Below are positions 1 to 9,689 of a DNA stretch of 64,000 nucleotides, piece after piece; position 1 is the stretch's first letter; every line of letters starts with the position of its first letter. The notes below the pieces were generated by a model. That model had not been told where the DNA came from. It ran no database searches and worked only from the letters and a program-made list of their open reading frames with translations. Source of the stretch: Ceratotherium simum simum. Taxonomy: Eukaryota > Chordata > Mammalia > Perissodactyla > Rhinocerotidae. Made by a program: the position numbers and the translations under genes. The DNA lies in NCBI RefSeq assembly GCF_000283155.1, contig NW_004454193.1, positions 14,580,813 to 14,644,812 on the forward strand, in the 5' to 3' direction.

Positions 1-1214
1 GCTTTAGGTGAGGAGTGTCTGCACTGTGGAGTGGATTCAGAGTGGTTCTAGGATGGTACTGAGAGACACAAGCTATATGGAAGATGACTGGCATGAAAAG
101 AAGCAGAAATGGCAAATTTTCAACCATTCTTTAAAGAAGTTGGCAGTAAACAGTGAAGAAATGAGGCAGAAGCTACTAGGATGCAGGGTTAAAAGAAAAT
201 ACTTGTTTTTGTGGGTTTCGTTGTTATTAAAATGGAAGAATTGGATAAGTTATAGATTCAGAGAAAGAAAAATCAAGAGAGTGTGTATGAGTATATAACA
301 GAAAAACAGGACAATTGACACACAAGATGATAAAGAAAATGAAAAGTTAATTTTTTGTTGGAGGAATTCATTTTGGCTCTGGTACATATCTCTTTTTTCT
401 GGAAAAGATAGAATGTTTTTGAAGATAGGAAATACTCCCTCTCCCCTATGCCCAGGCCCTGCCAGCCTCCAGGGTCTTGCATGATTACAGAAGCATCCCT
501 GACACAGTATAATCCACAAGGTCAGTGAAATGGTGAAGTCCCATGGTTCTAAGTAGCAATCTCTTCAGAGCAGGACCTGAATCATGACAAGAATCATCCA
601 TTTCTGCAATGGGATGTTTTTTATAATAAGCAAAATACTTGAAGCCACAAAAATTTAGCTAGAAGGGGGTTCATAATAGATCTCTATTGTAAAAGAAGAA
701 TTGACGCCTAGTCATGGAGACTTAAATAGGATCCCAGTTCTGATGGAAGGGGCCAGACTTGCCAGAAATGAGGCTCCAAAGTTTAAAAACATTCACCATT
801 TAGCTGTTTATTGTTGGAGGGAGAGTGCCAAAGACATTTTCCTGATGAGTACTTAACCCAGGGCAGGGCACAGAGCTGAGCAGAAGAAAGTGGAGTTAGG
901 AATAACATGCAGCATCAGGCCATCAAATCTAACTTGTAAAAATACCACATTGGATCATTGTCTATGAATTCCAAACTCTTCGCAACTGAATAAGAAATAC
1001 AGTATTTTAAACACAAGGAAGTTTTACCCTTTAATATACAATATACTGGGGCCAAATGATTTTGGATTTTATCTTTGAAATGTAAAGCTACTTATTAGCT
1101 TGAAATATTTTAGCTTGTATTCATATTGAACAATCATACTTTTAACAGAAATACTATATGAAAATATTTACATATCTTTGGCCTTTAACAGAGTGTAGAG
1201 AGAAAATTTAGAAT
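1..1214. other. No gene seen; unclassified AT-rich DNA
   Basis: The longest frame here is 96 codons at the left edge and resembles no known protein. The first 250 bases have the purine-rich look of a worn LINE, but I cannot assign a family. The rest shows no repeat I can name and no splice-flanked coding pattern. Confidence 0.5.
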
Positions 1215-1371
1215 TATATCTCTGCCATTGGCTGATTTTCTGACCATGAGAAATAGTCTAAGTTTTCTGAGTGTCATTTTATTATTTGTAGAACAGAGAT
1301 ACTAGTGATGGCAATTACAGAGACTTTTTTGAGATTAAATGATATACAGTATATGAAAAGGGCCTGGGCGT
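1215..1371 (+). repeat. MIR SINE fragment, sense
   Basis: The order of motifs matches the middle and 3' part of a mammalian-wide interspersed repeat: a stretch like CTGACCATGAGAAATAGTC, then a degenerate CTCAGTTT...TCTGTAAAATGG segment, then GATTAAATGATA and a GGGCCTGG remnant. It is strongly diverged, as expected of a pre-eutherian element. Confidence 0.5.
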
Positions 1372-1548
1372 AAATCTGCAGAAAATAGAATTGATTTTGA
1401 CCAGAGTACAATGAGGTGGAATCCCATGATTCCAGAATTCTCTTGGGAAGATGATTAAGACATTGATTGGAAGGGAGAAAAAGAGAAGAACTGCCAAAAA
1501 TACCCTAGCTTCCTTGAGGAGAGCTCAGGGGAAAAATATCTATATATA

Positions 1549-1758
1549 CAGTCATCCACCACTTAACTAGGAGACACGTTCCAAGAAATGCGTCATTAAG
1601 TGATTTTTATCATTGTGCGAACATCATAGAGCATACTTACACAAACTTAGGTGGTATAGCCTACTACACACATAGGCTGTATGGTACTAATCTTACGGGA
1701 CCACCGTTGTATATGCAGTCTGTTGTTGACCTACATGTCATTATGTGGCTTATGACTG
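1549..1758. mobile_element. Ancient DNA transposon fossil with terminal inverted repeats
   Basis: The left end reads CAGTCATCCACCACTTAA. The reverse complement of the right end reads CAGTCATAAGCCACATAA, so the two ends form an imperfect inverted repeat. The interior (around 1616-1685) has the CATTGTGCGAACATCATAGA and TATAGCCTACTACACAC phrases of a common mammalian non-autonomous DNA transposon. A TA dinucleotide flanks the left end, which would fit a Tc1/mariner (Tigger-type) insertion, but the right flank is CA. The family name is uncertain. Confidence 0.75.
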
Positions 1759-1840
1759 CAGTCAGAACCATCTTTAAAAATAACAAATTCTAATGATTGA
1801 TTAAAAGAAAACAAATCATTCAGAGATGCAAGAACTTGAC

Positions 1841-1853
1841 TGGGTTGACATTT
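1841..1853. repeat. TSD, left copy (L1 tail)
   Basis: TGGGTTGACATTT here is repeated exactly at 1985-1997 on the other side of the L1 fragment. It is the 13-base target-site duplication of a target-primed insertion. Confidence 0.9.
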
Positions 1854-1984
1854 TTTTTTTAATTTTTTGTTTATTGCAGTAACATTGGTTTATAACATTG
1901 TATAAATTTCAGGTGTACATCATTATACTTCCATTTCTGCATAGATGATATCATGTTCACCACCCAAATACTAATTACAACCCA
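1854..1984 (-). mobile_element. L1 3' tail, 5'-truncated to about 131 bp
   Basis: Read on the minus strand this is the end of a LINE-1 3' UTR (AATTTATACAATGTTATAAACC, then a TTACTGCAATAAAC stretch) followed by a poly-A tail, which appears as a T run at 1851-1860 on the plus strand. Only the last ~130 bases were copied. The perfect 13-base TSD shows it is one complete, severely 5'-truncated retrotransposition event, relatively young for this window. Confidence 0.85.
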
Positions 1985-1997
1985 TGGGTTGACATTT
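1985..1997. repeat. TSD, right copy (L1 tail)
   Basis: Exact copy of the 13 bases at 1841-1853. Confidence 0.9.
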
Positions 1998-2479
1998 GAA
2001 TACTTCAGACAATTAAGAGTGGGGATCTTGAGACCAAGTCATTGCTCAAATATCCCAGAAGGAGGTGACAGGTGCAAGGCCAAGAAGACAAAGGGTCCGT
2101 ACCACAGGTATTAAGCAGCTGAATTGAACTGGCTGGCACTGTAGCAGGGACCCTCATGGCAAAGGTCAAGGCAGATGATGAGCTGCAGGAACTGGGGTTC
2201 AGGGTAAGGAATGTAGTGCCTAAGAAGTATGGCAAAAGCAAAATGGATCATCCATTTGGGGCAAGTCATCATAAGGCAGAGGCCCGGTTACCAGCCAGGG
2301 TACAAGAAAAAGCCATATCCCAGTTACCCAGATTGAGGGGGGACTGGTAACGTAGGAGAAGATGCTATCCCTTTCAGCTTGAAAAAAGAGAAGCAGTTAT
2401 TAGAACCCAGAAAAAGCGAACTGGAGAGGTTTCTATGACAGGGGCCATGCCCTTCAGGAGATAGGCACCGTCAATCTTT
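1998..2479. other. No gene seen; moderately GC-rich unique sequence
   Basis: Frames of 64 and 78 codons lie on opposite strands around 2005-2350 but have no recognisable domain. The sequence may be the 5' part of the dispersed repeat that follows. I see no promoter or splice evidence. Confidence 0.4.
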
Positions 2480-2690
2480 GGCAACCCAACAGGAAGGGAA
2501 GCCTCTCTTGCTACCCTGTGAAATTCTTCAGGGTGGCTTTCAGTGGCCAAATCCAAGTGGTACCAGAAGGCAGGGGAGCTAACTGATGAGGCCCAAGCAT
2601 ATCAGCCTCCCTGGCACAGATCAGGTAAAGGATGGGTGCAGATCAGGAGGAATAAACAGAAGATTCCTGTCTTGCTTGCCCAACGTGACT
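2480..2690 (+). repeat. Unclassified dispersed repeat, copy 1
   Basis: The string of phrases TGGCCAAATCC, CCAGAAGGCAGGGGAGCT, TCAGCCTCCCTGGCACAGA and GGGTGCAGATCAGGAGG parallels the segment at 48640-48810 in order and spacing. The two look like diverged copies of one interspersed element. I could not name the family. Confidence 0.4.
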
Positions 2691-3039
2691 AGCAAGAAAT
2701 GGTGAACGCACATTTTAAACCCAGGCTATGACTCTGGAGCCCCACTCTCAAATATTATGCCATGTAAACTCTATATAAGGGTAGATAGGAGTCAGAGCAT
2801 GACCCTCTAAAAAAAACCAAGTAGCTGAGAATGTATACTACAAGCAATATGGACCCTAAAACAGTTTTAGATAGGGGAGTTATATCACCTTCTTTGTTTA
2901 TGTAGTGGTTGTTTGTTTTTTATTTTGGTTTGAGAAAGAGCACTCTGATAAGTGGGGTGGAGGGTGGAGAAGGGTGGGATTGGATGATATCTTTCAAGAA
3001 GAAGGTATTTAAAGCTTTTGTGTCAATCCAGCTGAGATA
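2691..3039. other. No gene seen; unclassified
   Basis: Contains an A-run near 2810 and a GT-rich stretch near 2906-2930. I recognise no repeat family or coding pattern. Confidence 0.4.
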
Positions 3040-3055
3040 AGAACTCAGGCTCCAG
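3040..3055. repeat. TSD, left copy (SINE)
   Basis: AGAACTCAGGCTCCAG, repeated exactly at 3363-3378. Confidence 0.95.
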
Positions 3056-3362
3056 GGGCTGGCCCCGTGGCTTAGCGGTTACGTGCGCGTGCTCCACTAC
3101 TGGTGCCCTGGGTTTGGATCCCGGGCGCGCACCGATGCACCTTGTCCGGCCATGCTGAGGCCGCGTCCCACGTATGGCAACTAGAAGGACGTGCAACTAT
3201 GACATACAACTATCTACCGGGGCTTTGGGGGGAAAAAAAAAGGAGGAGGATTGGCAATAGATGTTAGCTCAGAGCCGGTCTTCCTCAGCAAAAAAAGAAG
3301 AGGATTAGCATGGATGTTAGCTCAGGGCTGATCTTCCTCACAAAAAAAAAAAAAAAAAAGGG
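3056..3362 (+). mobile_element. ERE-like tRNA-derived SINE, full length
   Basis: A tRNA-like head begins GGGCTGGCCCCGTGGC, with an A-box-like TGGCTTAGCGG and a B-box-like GGTTTGGATCC. A central segment ends near GGGGCTTTGGGG, followed by two tandem 3' modules, each with a GATGTTAGCTCAG phrase and a TCTTCCTCA phrase, and a final A-tail at 3342-3359. It is flanked by the exact 16-base TSD AGAACTCAGGCTCCAG at 3040-3055 and 3363-3378. Retained CpGs and the perfect TSD make it one of the youngest insertions here. Confidence 0.95.
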
Positions 3363-3378
3363 AGAACTCAGGCTCCAG
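3363..3378. repeat. TSD, right copy (SINE)
   Basis: Exact copy of 3040-3055. Confidence 0.95.
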
Positions 3379-3841
3379 AGTGAAGATAGTGAAAGGATCT
3401 ATTTAAATCTACAGGGCTTATTTGTTAAAATCTACGGGTTAGTCAGTTATAGGCAGAGGAAGGAGTCTAAGAAGTTTTCCAGAATTCTGTCACAGGCGGC
3501 AGGTCAATGAATGGTGATTCTTCTTCTTATCATTTGTTGGTTTTTGGTTGCTTGTTCGATTTTGTATTCATTTTGATACTATGTGAGTTATGAGCACTGT
3601 GAGCTGTCGAGTAGGTTGTTAGATATGAAAGTTTTGAATTTAAAAGATAAATGGAGCTAAAGATATAGATAGATTGGGAGTCACCACAAAGTAGATAAAA
3701 TGAAAAGAATCAAGAATCAACCAAAGGGAAAAATAAATTCAAGTAAAATGTCAAAAAAGGAAGGAGAACCCTGGAAAATACAGAGAAGGAAGATTAATAA
3801 TGATAATAACAACAGTAGCAAGAAAATATCATTAATAACAG
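3379..3841. other. No gene seen; AT-rich DNA
   Basis: Contains purine-rich stretches (3700-3840) and no recognisable repeat or reading frame of note. Confidence 0.4.
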
Positions 3842-4077
3842 GTAATGTATAATACATATTTAGTACAGGCTGTTCCAAACTTTTTCTAAATATTAAATCA
3901 TTTAAATTTTACAAAAATTCTATGGAGTAGGCACTAATATTAAACTCATCTAATAGATGGAAAAAGAAACCCCAACAATTTAGGTTTAGGGAATATAAGG
4001 AGATTGTCTAAGATTACGTGGCTGGTAACTTGCCAAATTGCGATTCAAACCCAGGTCTCTGTTTACTGAATCCTTGA
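3842..4077 (-). repeat. MIR SINE, antisense
   Basis: On the plus strand it reads as the reverse of a MIR: TTAGTACAGGCTGTTCC, then ATTAAATCATTTAAATTTTAC, a degenerate ATAGATGGAAAAAGAAAC, a TAAGATTACGTGGCTGGTAA segment, and ATTCAAACCCAGGTCTCTG from the tRNA B-box region. Confidence 0.75.
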
Positions 4078-4294
4078 AACCTGCTGTTTATTTTCAGAAA
4101 TGAACAAGAAAAGAAATTATGTCATGGAAACCACGGTTGGTAAGATTTTCAAGCAAGAAGCCATTTCAGGAAGGCTTAATGATGTGAGTGTTTCTGAGAG
4201 CTGCCTTCTCTTCTTTCAGACCTCAGGTGATAGGACCTTCCCCTGTGTTACCAGCGCCACAGCACTGTACCACCCACTGTCACTTTCCCTAGAC

Positions 4295-4476
4295 CTGTGG
4301 TTCTCAATGTGCATCTAACTCACCTGGAAGGCTTGTTAGAACAGAGATTTCTGGGTCCCAGCCCCAGAGTTTTGGATTCAGTAATTCTGGGATAGGCTCT
4401 GAGAATGTGCATTTCTAACAAATTCTCAAGCGACACTGATAATGCTGGTCTAGGGACAATGCTTTGAGAACCATTG
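4295..4476. mobile_element. MER5A-like hAT MITE
   Basis: The left terminus CTGTGGTTCTCAA pairs with the right terminus TTTGAGAACCATTG as a terminal inverted repeat. Inside are CACCTGGAAGGCTTGTTAGA, a CCCCAGAGTTTTGGATTCAG segment and GAATGTGCATTTCTAACAA, the typical interior of MER5A. It is close to the family's usual ~190 bp, so it is nearly complete. The expected 8-base target duplication is not clear. Confidence 0.9.
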
Positions 4477-4569
4477 GCTTAAAGTATACCTATAGCTTTA
4501 TAAATAGTCCCATTATTAAAAGCTCCAGAACTACCCAAGTCAAGTGTTCTCTGGGAACACTGACTGAAT

Positions 4570-4730
4570 CAATATGCCGCTTAAACTCTCTGAAACTCAG
4601 CTCTCTAATCTGTAAAATAAGGAAAATAGTAGAATTGTTTCAGCCTCATAATTTGTTGGAAGGATTAAACGAGAGAAAGAGAGTACAGTAAATGGCATGT
4701 ACTAGGACTCAATATGTACCAGCAATTGTC
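4570..4730 (+). repeat. MIR SINE, sense 3' part
   Basis: AAACTCTCTGAAACTCAG, TCTGTAAAATAAGGAAAATA, GAAGGATTAAACGAG and a terminal ATGGCATGTACTAGGACTCA reproduce the core and 3' half of MIR. Confidence 0.7.
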
Positions 4731-4879
4731 ACCAAGTTGCAAAGCCTCATTCTTTCCTGCTTTCCCACGCATACCCTGTATTCCAGCTAAACCCAAGTAA
4801 TTAAAATTTCTCAAGAGCAAACTCTCTCACATTTCTATGGATACCATAGTCAATGTGGGTGCTTTGGTCTGCAGTACTT

Positions 4880-5155
4880 TCTGGCAGTTTTTTAAACTTC
4901 CTATACTCCTAATTAAGTGCTTCAAGACTCCAGTGCATTCTTGAACGAATGCTTTCACTTCGACTTCCTGATGCCGCCATACTTTTGTCATAACTCTACC
5001 TTCTCTTTTAACTCTACACTGTTGACCTGCCTGTCTGCCATGATTAGACTGCTGTGGATAGAGTTGGTGTCTTATACATCTCAGTAACTACAGATGCTTG
5101 TCCAGTACCTGGCACAGAGTAAATAATAAATTTGTGTCAAATGAACGGGTGAATT
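4880..5155 (+). repeat. L2 LINE 3' end, sense
   Basis: The end has the L2 3' signature: AGTTGGTGTCTTATACATCT, CAGTACCTGGCACAGAGTAA, ATAATAAATTTGTGTCAAAT and GAACGG. The upstream part is increasingly diverged. Confidence 0.65.
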
Positions 5156-6047
5156 ATTTCTAGGCTTTGTTTCCTAGGCAGTGACCGTGTTATTCAGTTT
5201 CGCCCTGGACACTCAGAAAAATAGAATACCCAACCCAAAATATCAGGAACCATTAGAATTGTAGTGACATTGTATACCTTCGCTGTCACTGTTTCTCATT
5301 ATCTGAATAAGACAGAGCATGAGGAAGCAGATGGTTTGGGAAGGCATAAAATAAACATGAGTAACACAAAACCTGCCATTCAATAATGCTAATCACACCA
5401 CAGATTTTGGACAGTGGTGTCTTCTCCACTTGCTAATAAAACTATTGTGAAACATATGTTCCGGGAGAAGTGAAAATAGATAAAGGAAAGTTAGCAAATT
5501 TCAACCCTGCCAGTTGCTTTAAAGTTCTTGTTGTCTTTTTGGAATGCTTTTCTACAAATTCAGACAGTAGACATCAAAATTCTCCGTTTCTGAAGCCTCT
5601 CCTAGTATCTGCAACCTTATCACTTACTTTAAAGACCAATTCTTGCTTTCTCTGAAACCCTATCATTTAATTTGCAAAAGTATTTTATGTTCTATAGCTG
5701 AGATGATTTCCCTGGGTCCAGAGTTATTTTGTGCAGAAGTGACAGCTTTTTAACACAAGTATTTTGAAGTCAATATATATAAACATCACTTTATGGCTTT
5801 TCTAAAGGATCGTTTTGACTTGTAAAAGTTATATAGTTTTGCATGTTTAGAACTTAAATCTTTAAACAGATACATCAAAAGAACCAAATTTTTGATTTAT
5901 GCAGAAGGTCCTATAATATAATGTATTTGAAATAAAAGCAGCATGAGCCATTTCTGTACCAGGGAACAAGGCACCGGGTCAGATTTACTAATCCATTGGA
6001 AGGCATCATTATATAATTTTACCCTTAATAAATTTTCCATCTTGGTC
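5156..6047. other. No gene seen; unclassified
   Basis: Roughly 900 bases of AT-rich sequence with a 61-codon frame at 5470-5655 that resembles nothing known. I see no identifiable repeat. Confidence 0.45.
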
Positions 6048-6062
6048 AAGTCTCCACTTTTT
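6048..6062. repeat. TSD, left copy (SINE)
   Basis: AAGTCTCCACTTTTT, repeated exactly at 6308-6322. The boundary on the T-run side is ambiguous by a few bases. Confidence 0.9.
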
Positions 6063-6307
6063 TTTTTTTTTTTTTTTAAACTATCCTCCCCTTTCCTCGT
6101 TTTTTTTTGTTTGTTTGTTTGTTTGTTTTCCCCAAAGCCCCAGTAGGTAGTTGTATGTCACAGTTGCACATTCTTCTAGTTGCTGTATGTGGGACGTGGC
6201 CTCAGCATGGCCGGAGAAGCAGTGCATCGGTGCGTGCCCAGGATCCGAACCCGGGCCACCAGCAGCAGAGTATGCGCACTTAACCGCTGAGCCATGGGGC
6301 CGGCCCC
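6063..6307 (-). mobile_element. ERE-like SINE lacking the usual 3' module
   Basis: On the minus strand the element starts GGGGCCGGCCCCATGGCT, carries A- and B-box-like sequences (the latter GGTTCGGATCC) and the GGCTTTGGGG segment. It then runs straight into an A-rich/CAAA-repeat tail instead of the GATGTTAGCTCAGGG module present in most other copies. A 15-base duplication (AAGTCTCCACTTTTT) flanks it at 6048-6062 and 6308-6322. Frames of 67-78 codons here are by-products of the SINE. Confidence 0.95.
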
Positions 6308-6322
6308 AAGTCTCCACTTTTT
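6308..6322. repeat. TSD, right copy (SINE)
   Basis: Exact copy of 6048-6062. Confidence 0.9.
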
Positions 6323-6591
6323 ACTCAAGTCAAAACACTCGATTTCAAATACCATTTCATTTTAATGGTTTATAAAAGTAAAAGATAACAATATATCTCA
6401 AATTAATTAACAGTTGGGATTTTAACTCATATATATTTGACTCTTAGAAAAACACATTTGATAATAATCCAAACACAGTAATGTTTTATTATCCTAATCA
6501 AATTCTTCTGGATTCAGCCCACAAATACTTCACACTACGTAAGTCTCTGGGTAAGATGCCAGAATGGAAGGCATCTCCAGATGGATGACTC

Positions 6592-6830
6592 ATCCATCAA
6601 ACATTTATTTGGTACTTTCTGTAATCTAGGCATTGTGCTTGGCCCTGGCAATACAAAGAAGAATGTCTGACTTGCCCCTTTGGCTCACCAAAGGTCATCG
6701 TCAAGAAAGGAGACAGGCCCTGAGAGAAGTGACTATGACCCAAGAGATCGGTGTTGTGGTGAAGACATGAACTGAGTGTCATAGGGAATGACACTGAGAA
6801 TGGAGGAGTGAGTTGAGAGAGCATCAGGGT
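6592..6830 (-). repeat. L2 LINE 3' end, antisense
   Basis: It begins CATCAAACATTTATTTGG and continues GGCATTGTGCTTGGCCCTGG with a following GGAGACAGGCCC, the reverse complement of the L2 3' terminus. The far end is very diverged. Confidence 0.6.
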
Positions 6831-6965
6831 GATTACTCAATTAAATTGAGATGCACCAGTGGGAGATTACTCAGTGAATCTGTTAGCAGGGACCCACATG
6901 CAAAGGAAGTCATGCTAAACAGCATGTAAAACACAGAGAAGTGAAAGTCCATGCACTTTGAGACA

Positions 6966-7085
6966 ACACCAGATTTTAAACTCCACGAGGGAGGGGCTGT
7001 GTCTAGTTTATGCACCAGGTGCATAGCACAGGGTCTAGCATGTTATTTTTTGTGCATGAAATAGTAAATGAAAGAGTAAATGACT
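6966..7085 (+). repeat. L2 LINE 3' end, sense
   Basis: AAACTCCACGAGGGAGGGGC, GTGTCTAGTTTATGC, GCATAGCACAGGGTCTAGCA and AAATGAAAGAGTAAATGA follow the L2 3'-terminal pattern, ending in degenerate TGAA units. Confidence 0.65.
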
Positions 7086-7261
7086 GAACTACAACTCTCG
7101 TCCTACCACAGCAAAGGTGGTAGTGGGTGTTGAAACTAAAGATTTCATTGGGTCAGGAGTCTGTGGGTGTATGTGTCGTAGGATTCAGGATTTATCTTGC
7201 AGAATATAGAGAATAATTAAAACTAAATATTTAAACCAAACTAAACTATGAAGTAATTAAT

Positions 7262-7435
7262 TCATTTTTTCTTTCAATAGATATTTATTGACCATCTACT
7301 ATGTTCAATGTTAATACAATGAAGATCAAGTAAACTAGGACTCCTGTTCTCATGAAGCTTTTCTTATAATGGGCATACAGATAATAAACAAGTATAAAAC
7401 AAAATAAAAGTTCCAACTATAAATTGTAATCAATA
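7262..7435 (-). repeat. L2 LINE, antisense, part 1
   Basis: TTTCAATAGATATTTATTGA, CCATCTACTATGTTCAATG, CATGAAGCTTTTCTTATAAT and ACAGATAATAAACAAGTA are the reverse complement of the L2 3' end. The element is interrupted by a hAT MITE at 7444-7540 and resumes at 7549. Confidence 0.75.
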
Positions 7436-7443
7436 CTATGAAG

Positions 7444-7540
7444 CAGGCTGTCAGCAGACTACACCTGCCAGCTGAATCCTGCCAGTGCCCTGTATTATTT
7501 ACTATCTGGCTTTTTACAGAAAAAAATTTACCAACCCCTG
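7444..7540. mobile_element. Internally deleted hAT-Charlie MITE inside an L2
   Basis: The right end (reverse complement CAGGGGTTGGTAAATTTTTT, then CTGTAAAAAGCCAGATAGTA) and the left end (CAGGCTGTCAGCAGAC) are the two termini of a common ~220-bp hAT element, but about half the interior is missing. It is flanked by CTATGAAG (7436-7443) and CTATGAAT (7541-7548), an 8-base TSD with one mismatch as expected for hAT transposons. Confidence 0.8.
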
Positions 7541-7548
7541 CTATGAAT

Positions 7549-7810
7549 GAAACAAGTGAGGAGCAGAGATGAAAAAGAATGGGGAGTAGACCATCCTGGA
7601 TAGAATTCCAGGAACGACATTTTTAATAGGTGACATTTGACAGAGGTGTAAAGAATGAGAAGAAGTCACCCATGTAGAGATAAGGAGAGAGGGGCATCCT
7701 GAAACAGGCAATAGTGGGAGCGAAGGCCAGAGGCTGGACAGACCTTAGGATGTTTCAGGTCCTCAGACATGACAGTGTAATTAGAGGGGATGACCAAGGA
7801 GAGAGAAAGA
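7549..7810 (-). repeat. L2 LINE, antisense, part 2
   Basis: Continues the L2 broken at 7443: ATAGGTGACATTTGACAGAG, CAATAGTGGGAGCGAAGGCC and AGAGGCTGGACAGACC match the reverse of the L2 region upstream of the 3' end. Confidence 0.65.
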
Positions 7811-8459
7811 GTTGTTATGAGATGATGTTAGAGATAGAAGCAAATTGATCCATCAATCTATCCATCCATCTGTCTATCGAGAAGAACCTCTGGCAGATGG
7901 AAAAATTCTGTCTAAAGACAACTCACTCAGGCCTTAGTATATCAGTAAATACCTCTCAGATTTTAACTATGAATGTTGTTAGCAGAAACACCCAGTATAT
8001 CGATGAAAAAGATAGGCTCTTCTCCAACCATTGCAATAAAGCTGGCATGAAGAAGGTTATTTGTGAGGCAAAGCCAATTAAATCTGCATTTACGCTGATT
8101 TTGCAGCAATTCCAGAGTGAATTTTTTTCTTTTGAATGGCAGAGCTGGCAAAATGCTAACAAATTCAATGTACCATGCACCACATGAAGCCCAGAGAGTA
8201 TTTCTAGAAAATGATGATGGTTTTCTAAACTAGTCGAAAAGGGGAGGGTTATTTTAGCCCTAACGCACTCCACTATATCAAGTTGTTTGCTTGAATTATT
8301 TATATGTGTATTGCAATTTTTAAACTGGGAGCATCAGAGATGTTTATGCCAGTGAGAAGTTAAGGACCTTGTAGGTCGTTCAAGGAGAATGTTAACTAGG
8401 CCAAGCGGCAGTGGCTGGAGAAATATGTTCAATCCACTTCAGAAGTCACAGGGGCTTGG
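7811..8459. other. No gene seen; contains overlapping 96-105 codon frames
   Basis: Frames at 7897-8187 (plus) and 7956-8273 (minus) overlap on opposite strands over low-complexity-free unique DNA. Neither protein has a recognisable motif, and neither has a convincing coding bias. I regard both as chance. Confidence 0.5.
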
Positions 8460-8680
8460 CTGTCAGACAGATCTGGATATAAAGATGAATTCGGCTACAT
8501 TTTAACCGCACATACTGAGGACTTACAACCCCTACCTTGAGCCTCAGTTTCCATATCTCTAACCTGGATATCTACTTTCTGATGTAGTGTATTATTATAA
8601 GATTTAGTGATATGCCTAAACCATGGAATACATAGTAAGAATGTAATGAATCATAGCTATTGATGTTGTGGCTACTATTC
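8460..8680 (+). repeat. MIR SINE, sense
   Basis: GTCAGACAGATCTGGATATA, TTGAGCCTCAGTTTCCATAT, CTCTAACCTGGATATC and ATGGAATACATAGTAAGAAT run in the order of a sense MIR. Confidence 0.65.
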
Positions 8681-8837
8681 TCTTACTCAGAAAATCCCAA
8701 TGCACGTAAGAATGCACTAACTCAACACTGAAGTTTCTACTCTGCACAGAGCACCTTGGCTATTCTAACGGTGAAGAAACAAATAGCATGCAATTTAAAA
8801 TCCATAGGGAAAAAAGACCAACGTTTCATGAATATCC

Positions 8838-8968
8838 TTGAATGCTTGTTAAATATTGTTTCCCAAGCCCCAACCCAAAACCCACTGAATCAGAATCTCC
8901 AAGGAAAGGACTACACATTTAACAGATAACCAAATGATGATGCTAATCATTTGGAAAGCTTGAGTGAT
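8838..8968. mobile_element. MER5A-like hAT MITE fragment (opposite orientation to 4295)
   Basis: CCCACTGAATCAGAATCTCC, AATGATGATGCTAATCATTT and a weak terminal TTGAG resemble MER5A read in the opposite direction to the copy at 4295-4476. Termini are eroded. Confidence 0.55.
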
Positions 8969-9689
8969 CAGCTGTGCAGATAAACATGTATAATACAAGA
9001 TAGAATGGATCCTTGTCTTGAGAGAGGTATAGATAAAGTGCATTAGGGCACTCAAGGTAGGGGAAAGCTTCCTAAATAAAGTTCTCATTTTGTGACTTTG
9101 AGAACAGGTTTGGGAAAAAGAACAGTTGTTATATTTAATTAAAAATAAAATGAGTCAAGTTAAATGATTAAAAATAAATCTGAGCCAAGATATGGGTGTT
9201 GAATCTAGATGAGAAAGTACTTATGTTCAGGAAAACTTCTTCTAGGGTTTGCAATTGGAAAACCTAGTTCCTTCATCTGCTAAAATATCATGAAATTTGA
9301 GTCATGTGTGTTCTGTGGGAAAATGGAGTTTGTTTTGTTCAAATCCAAATAGTGAAATCTTGTGGGCAACCCAGGAGATGCTTTCAGTAAGTATGCATAT
9401 CAGGCTGCCCCACTTTCCATGAAGAAACACACAATAAGAAAGTGGGGGTCACCAAGCAGGGTCCCCCTAAGTGGAGAGTGCTGAGGTCAACATAACCACT
9501 GAGGATGAGAACACACAGCCCGGATCTTTTTAAAAACCATTTGAACAACCCTAACTATAGGTTTAAAGACAAATATACAGAAGAGAGGTAGACCTGGAAG
9601 CTTATTCTATGGAGAAAAATCGGGTACAATAGGAGTGAGGCTAGTGGTTGTAACAAAGCCAGTAGCAGAAAGTACAATGATGATGCAAT
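8969..9689. other. No gene seen; unclassified
   Basis: AT-rich unique-looking sequence with no reading frame or repeat I can name. Confidence 0.45.

Noticed and set aside
8..298. 96-codon frame at the left edge as a possible partial gene
   Set aside because: Lys/Trp-rich translation with no similarity I recognise; adjacent sequence looks like worn repeat DNA.
3058..3200. tRNA gene signal (A and B boxes)
   Set aside because: The boxes belong to the SINE head; there is no cloverleaf with an acceptor stem, and seven other copies share the same flanking body.
7897..8273. Overlapping 96- and 105-codon frames on opposite strands
   Set aside because: Mutually antisense, no domain, and no sign of processed-pseudogene features such as a poly-A tail or TSD.
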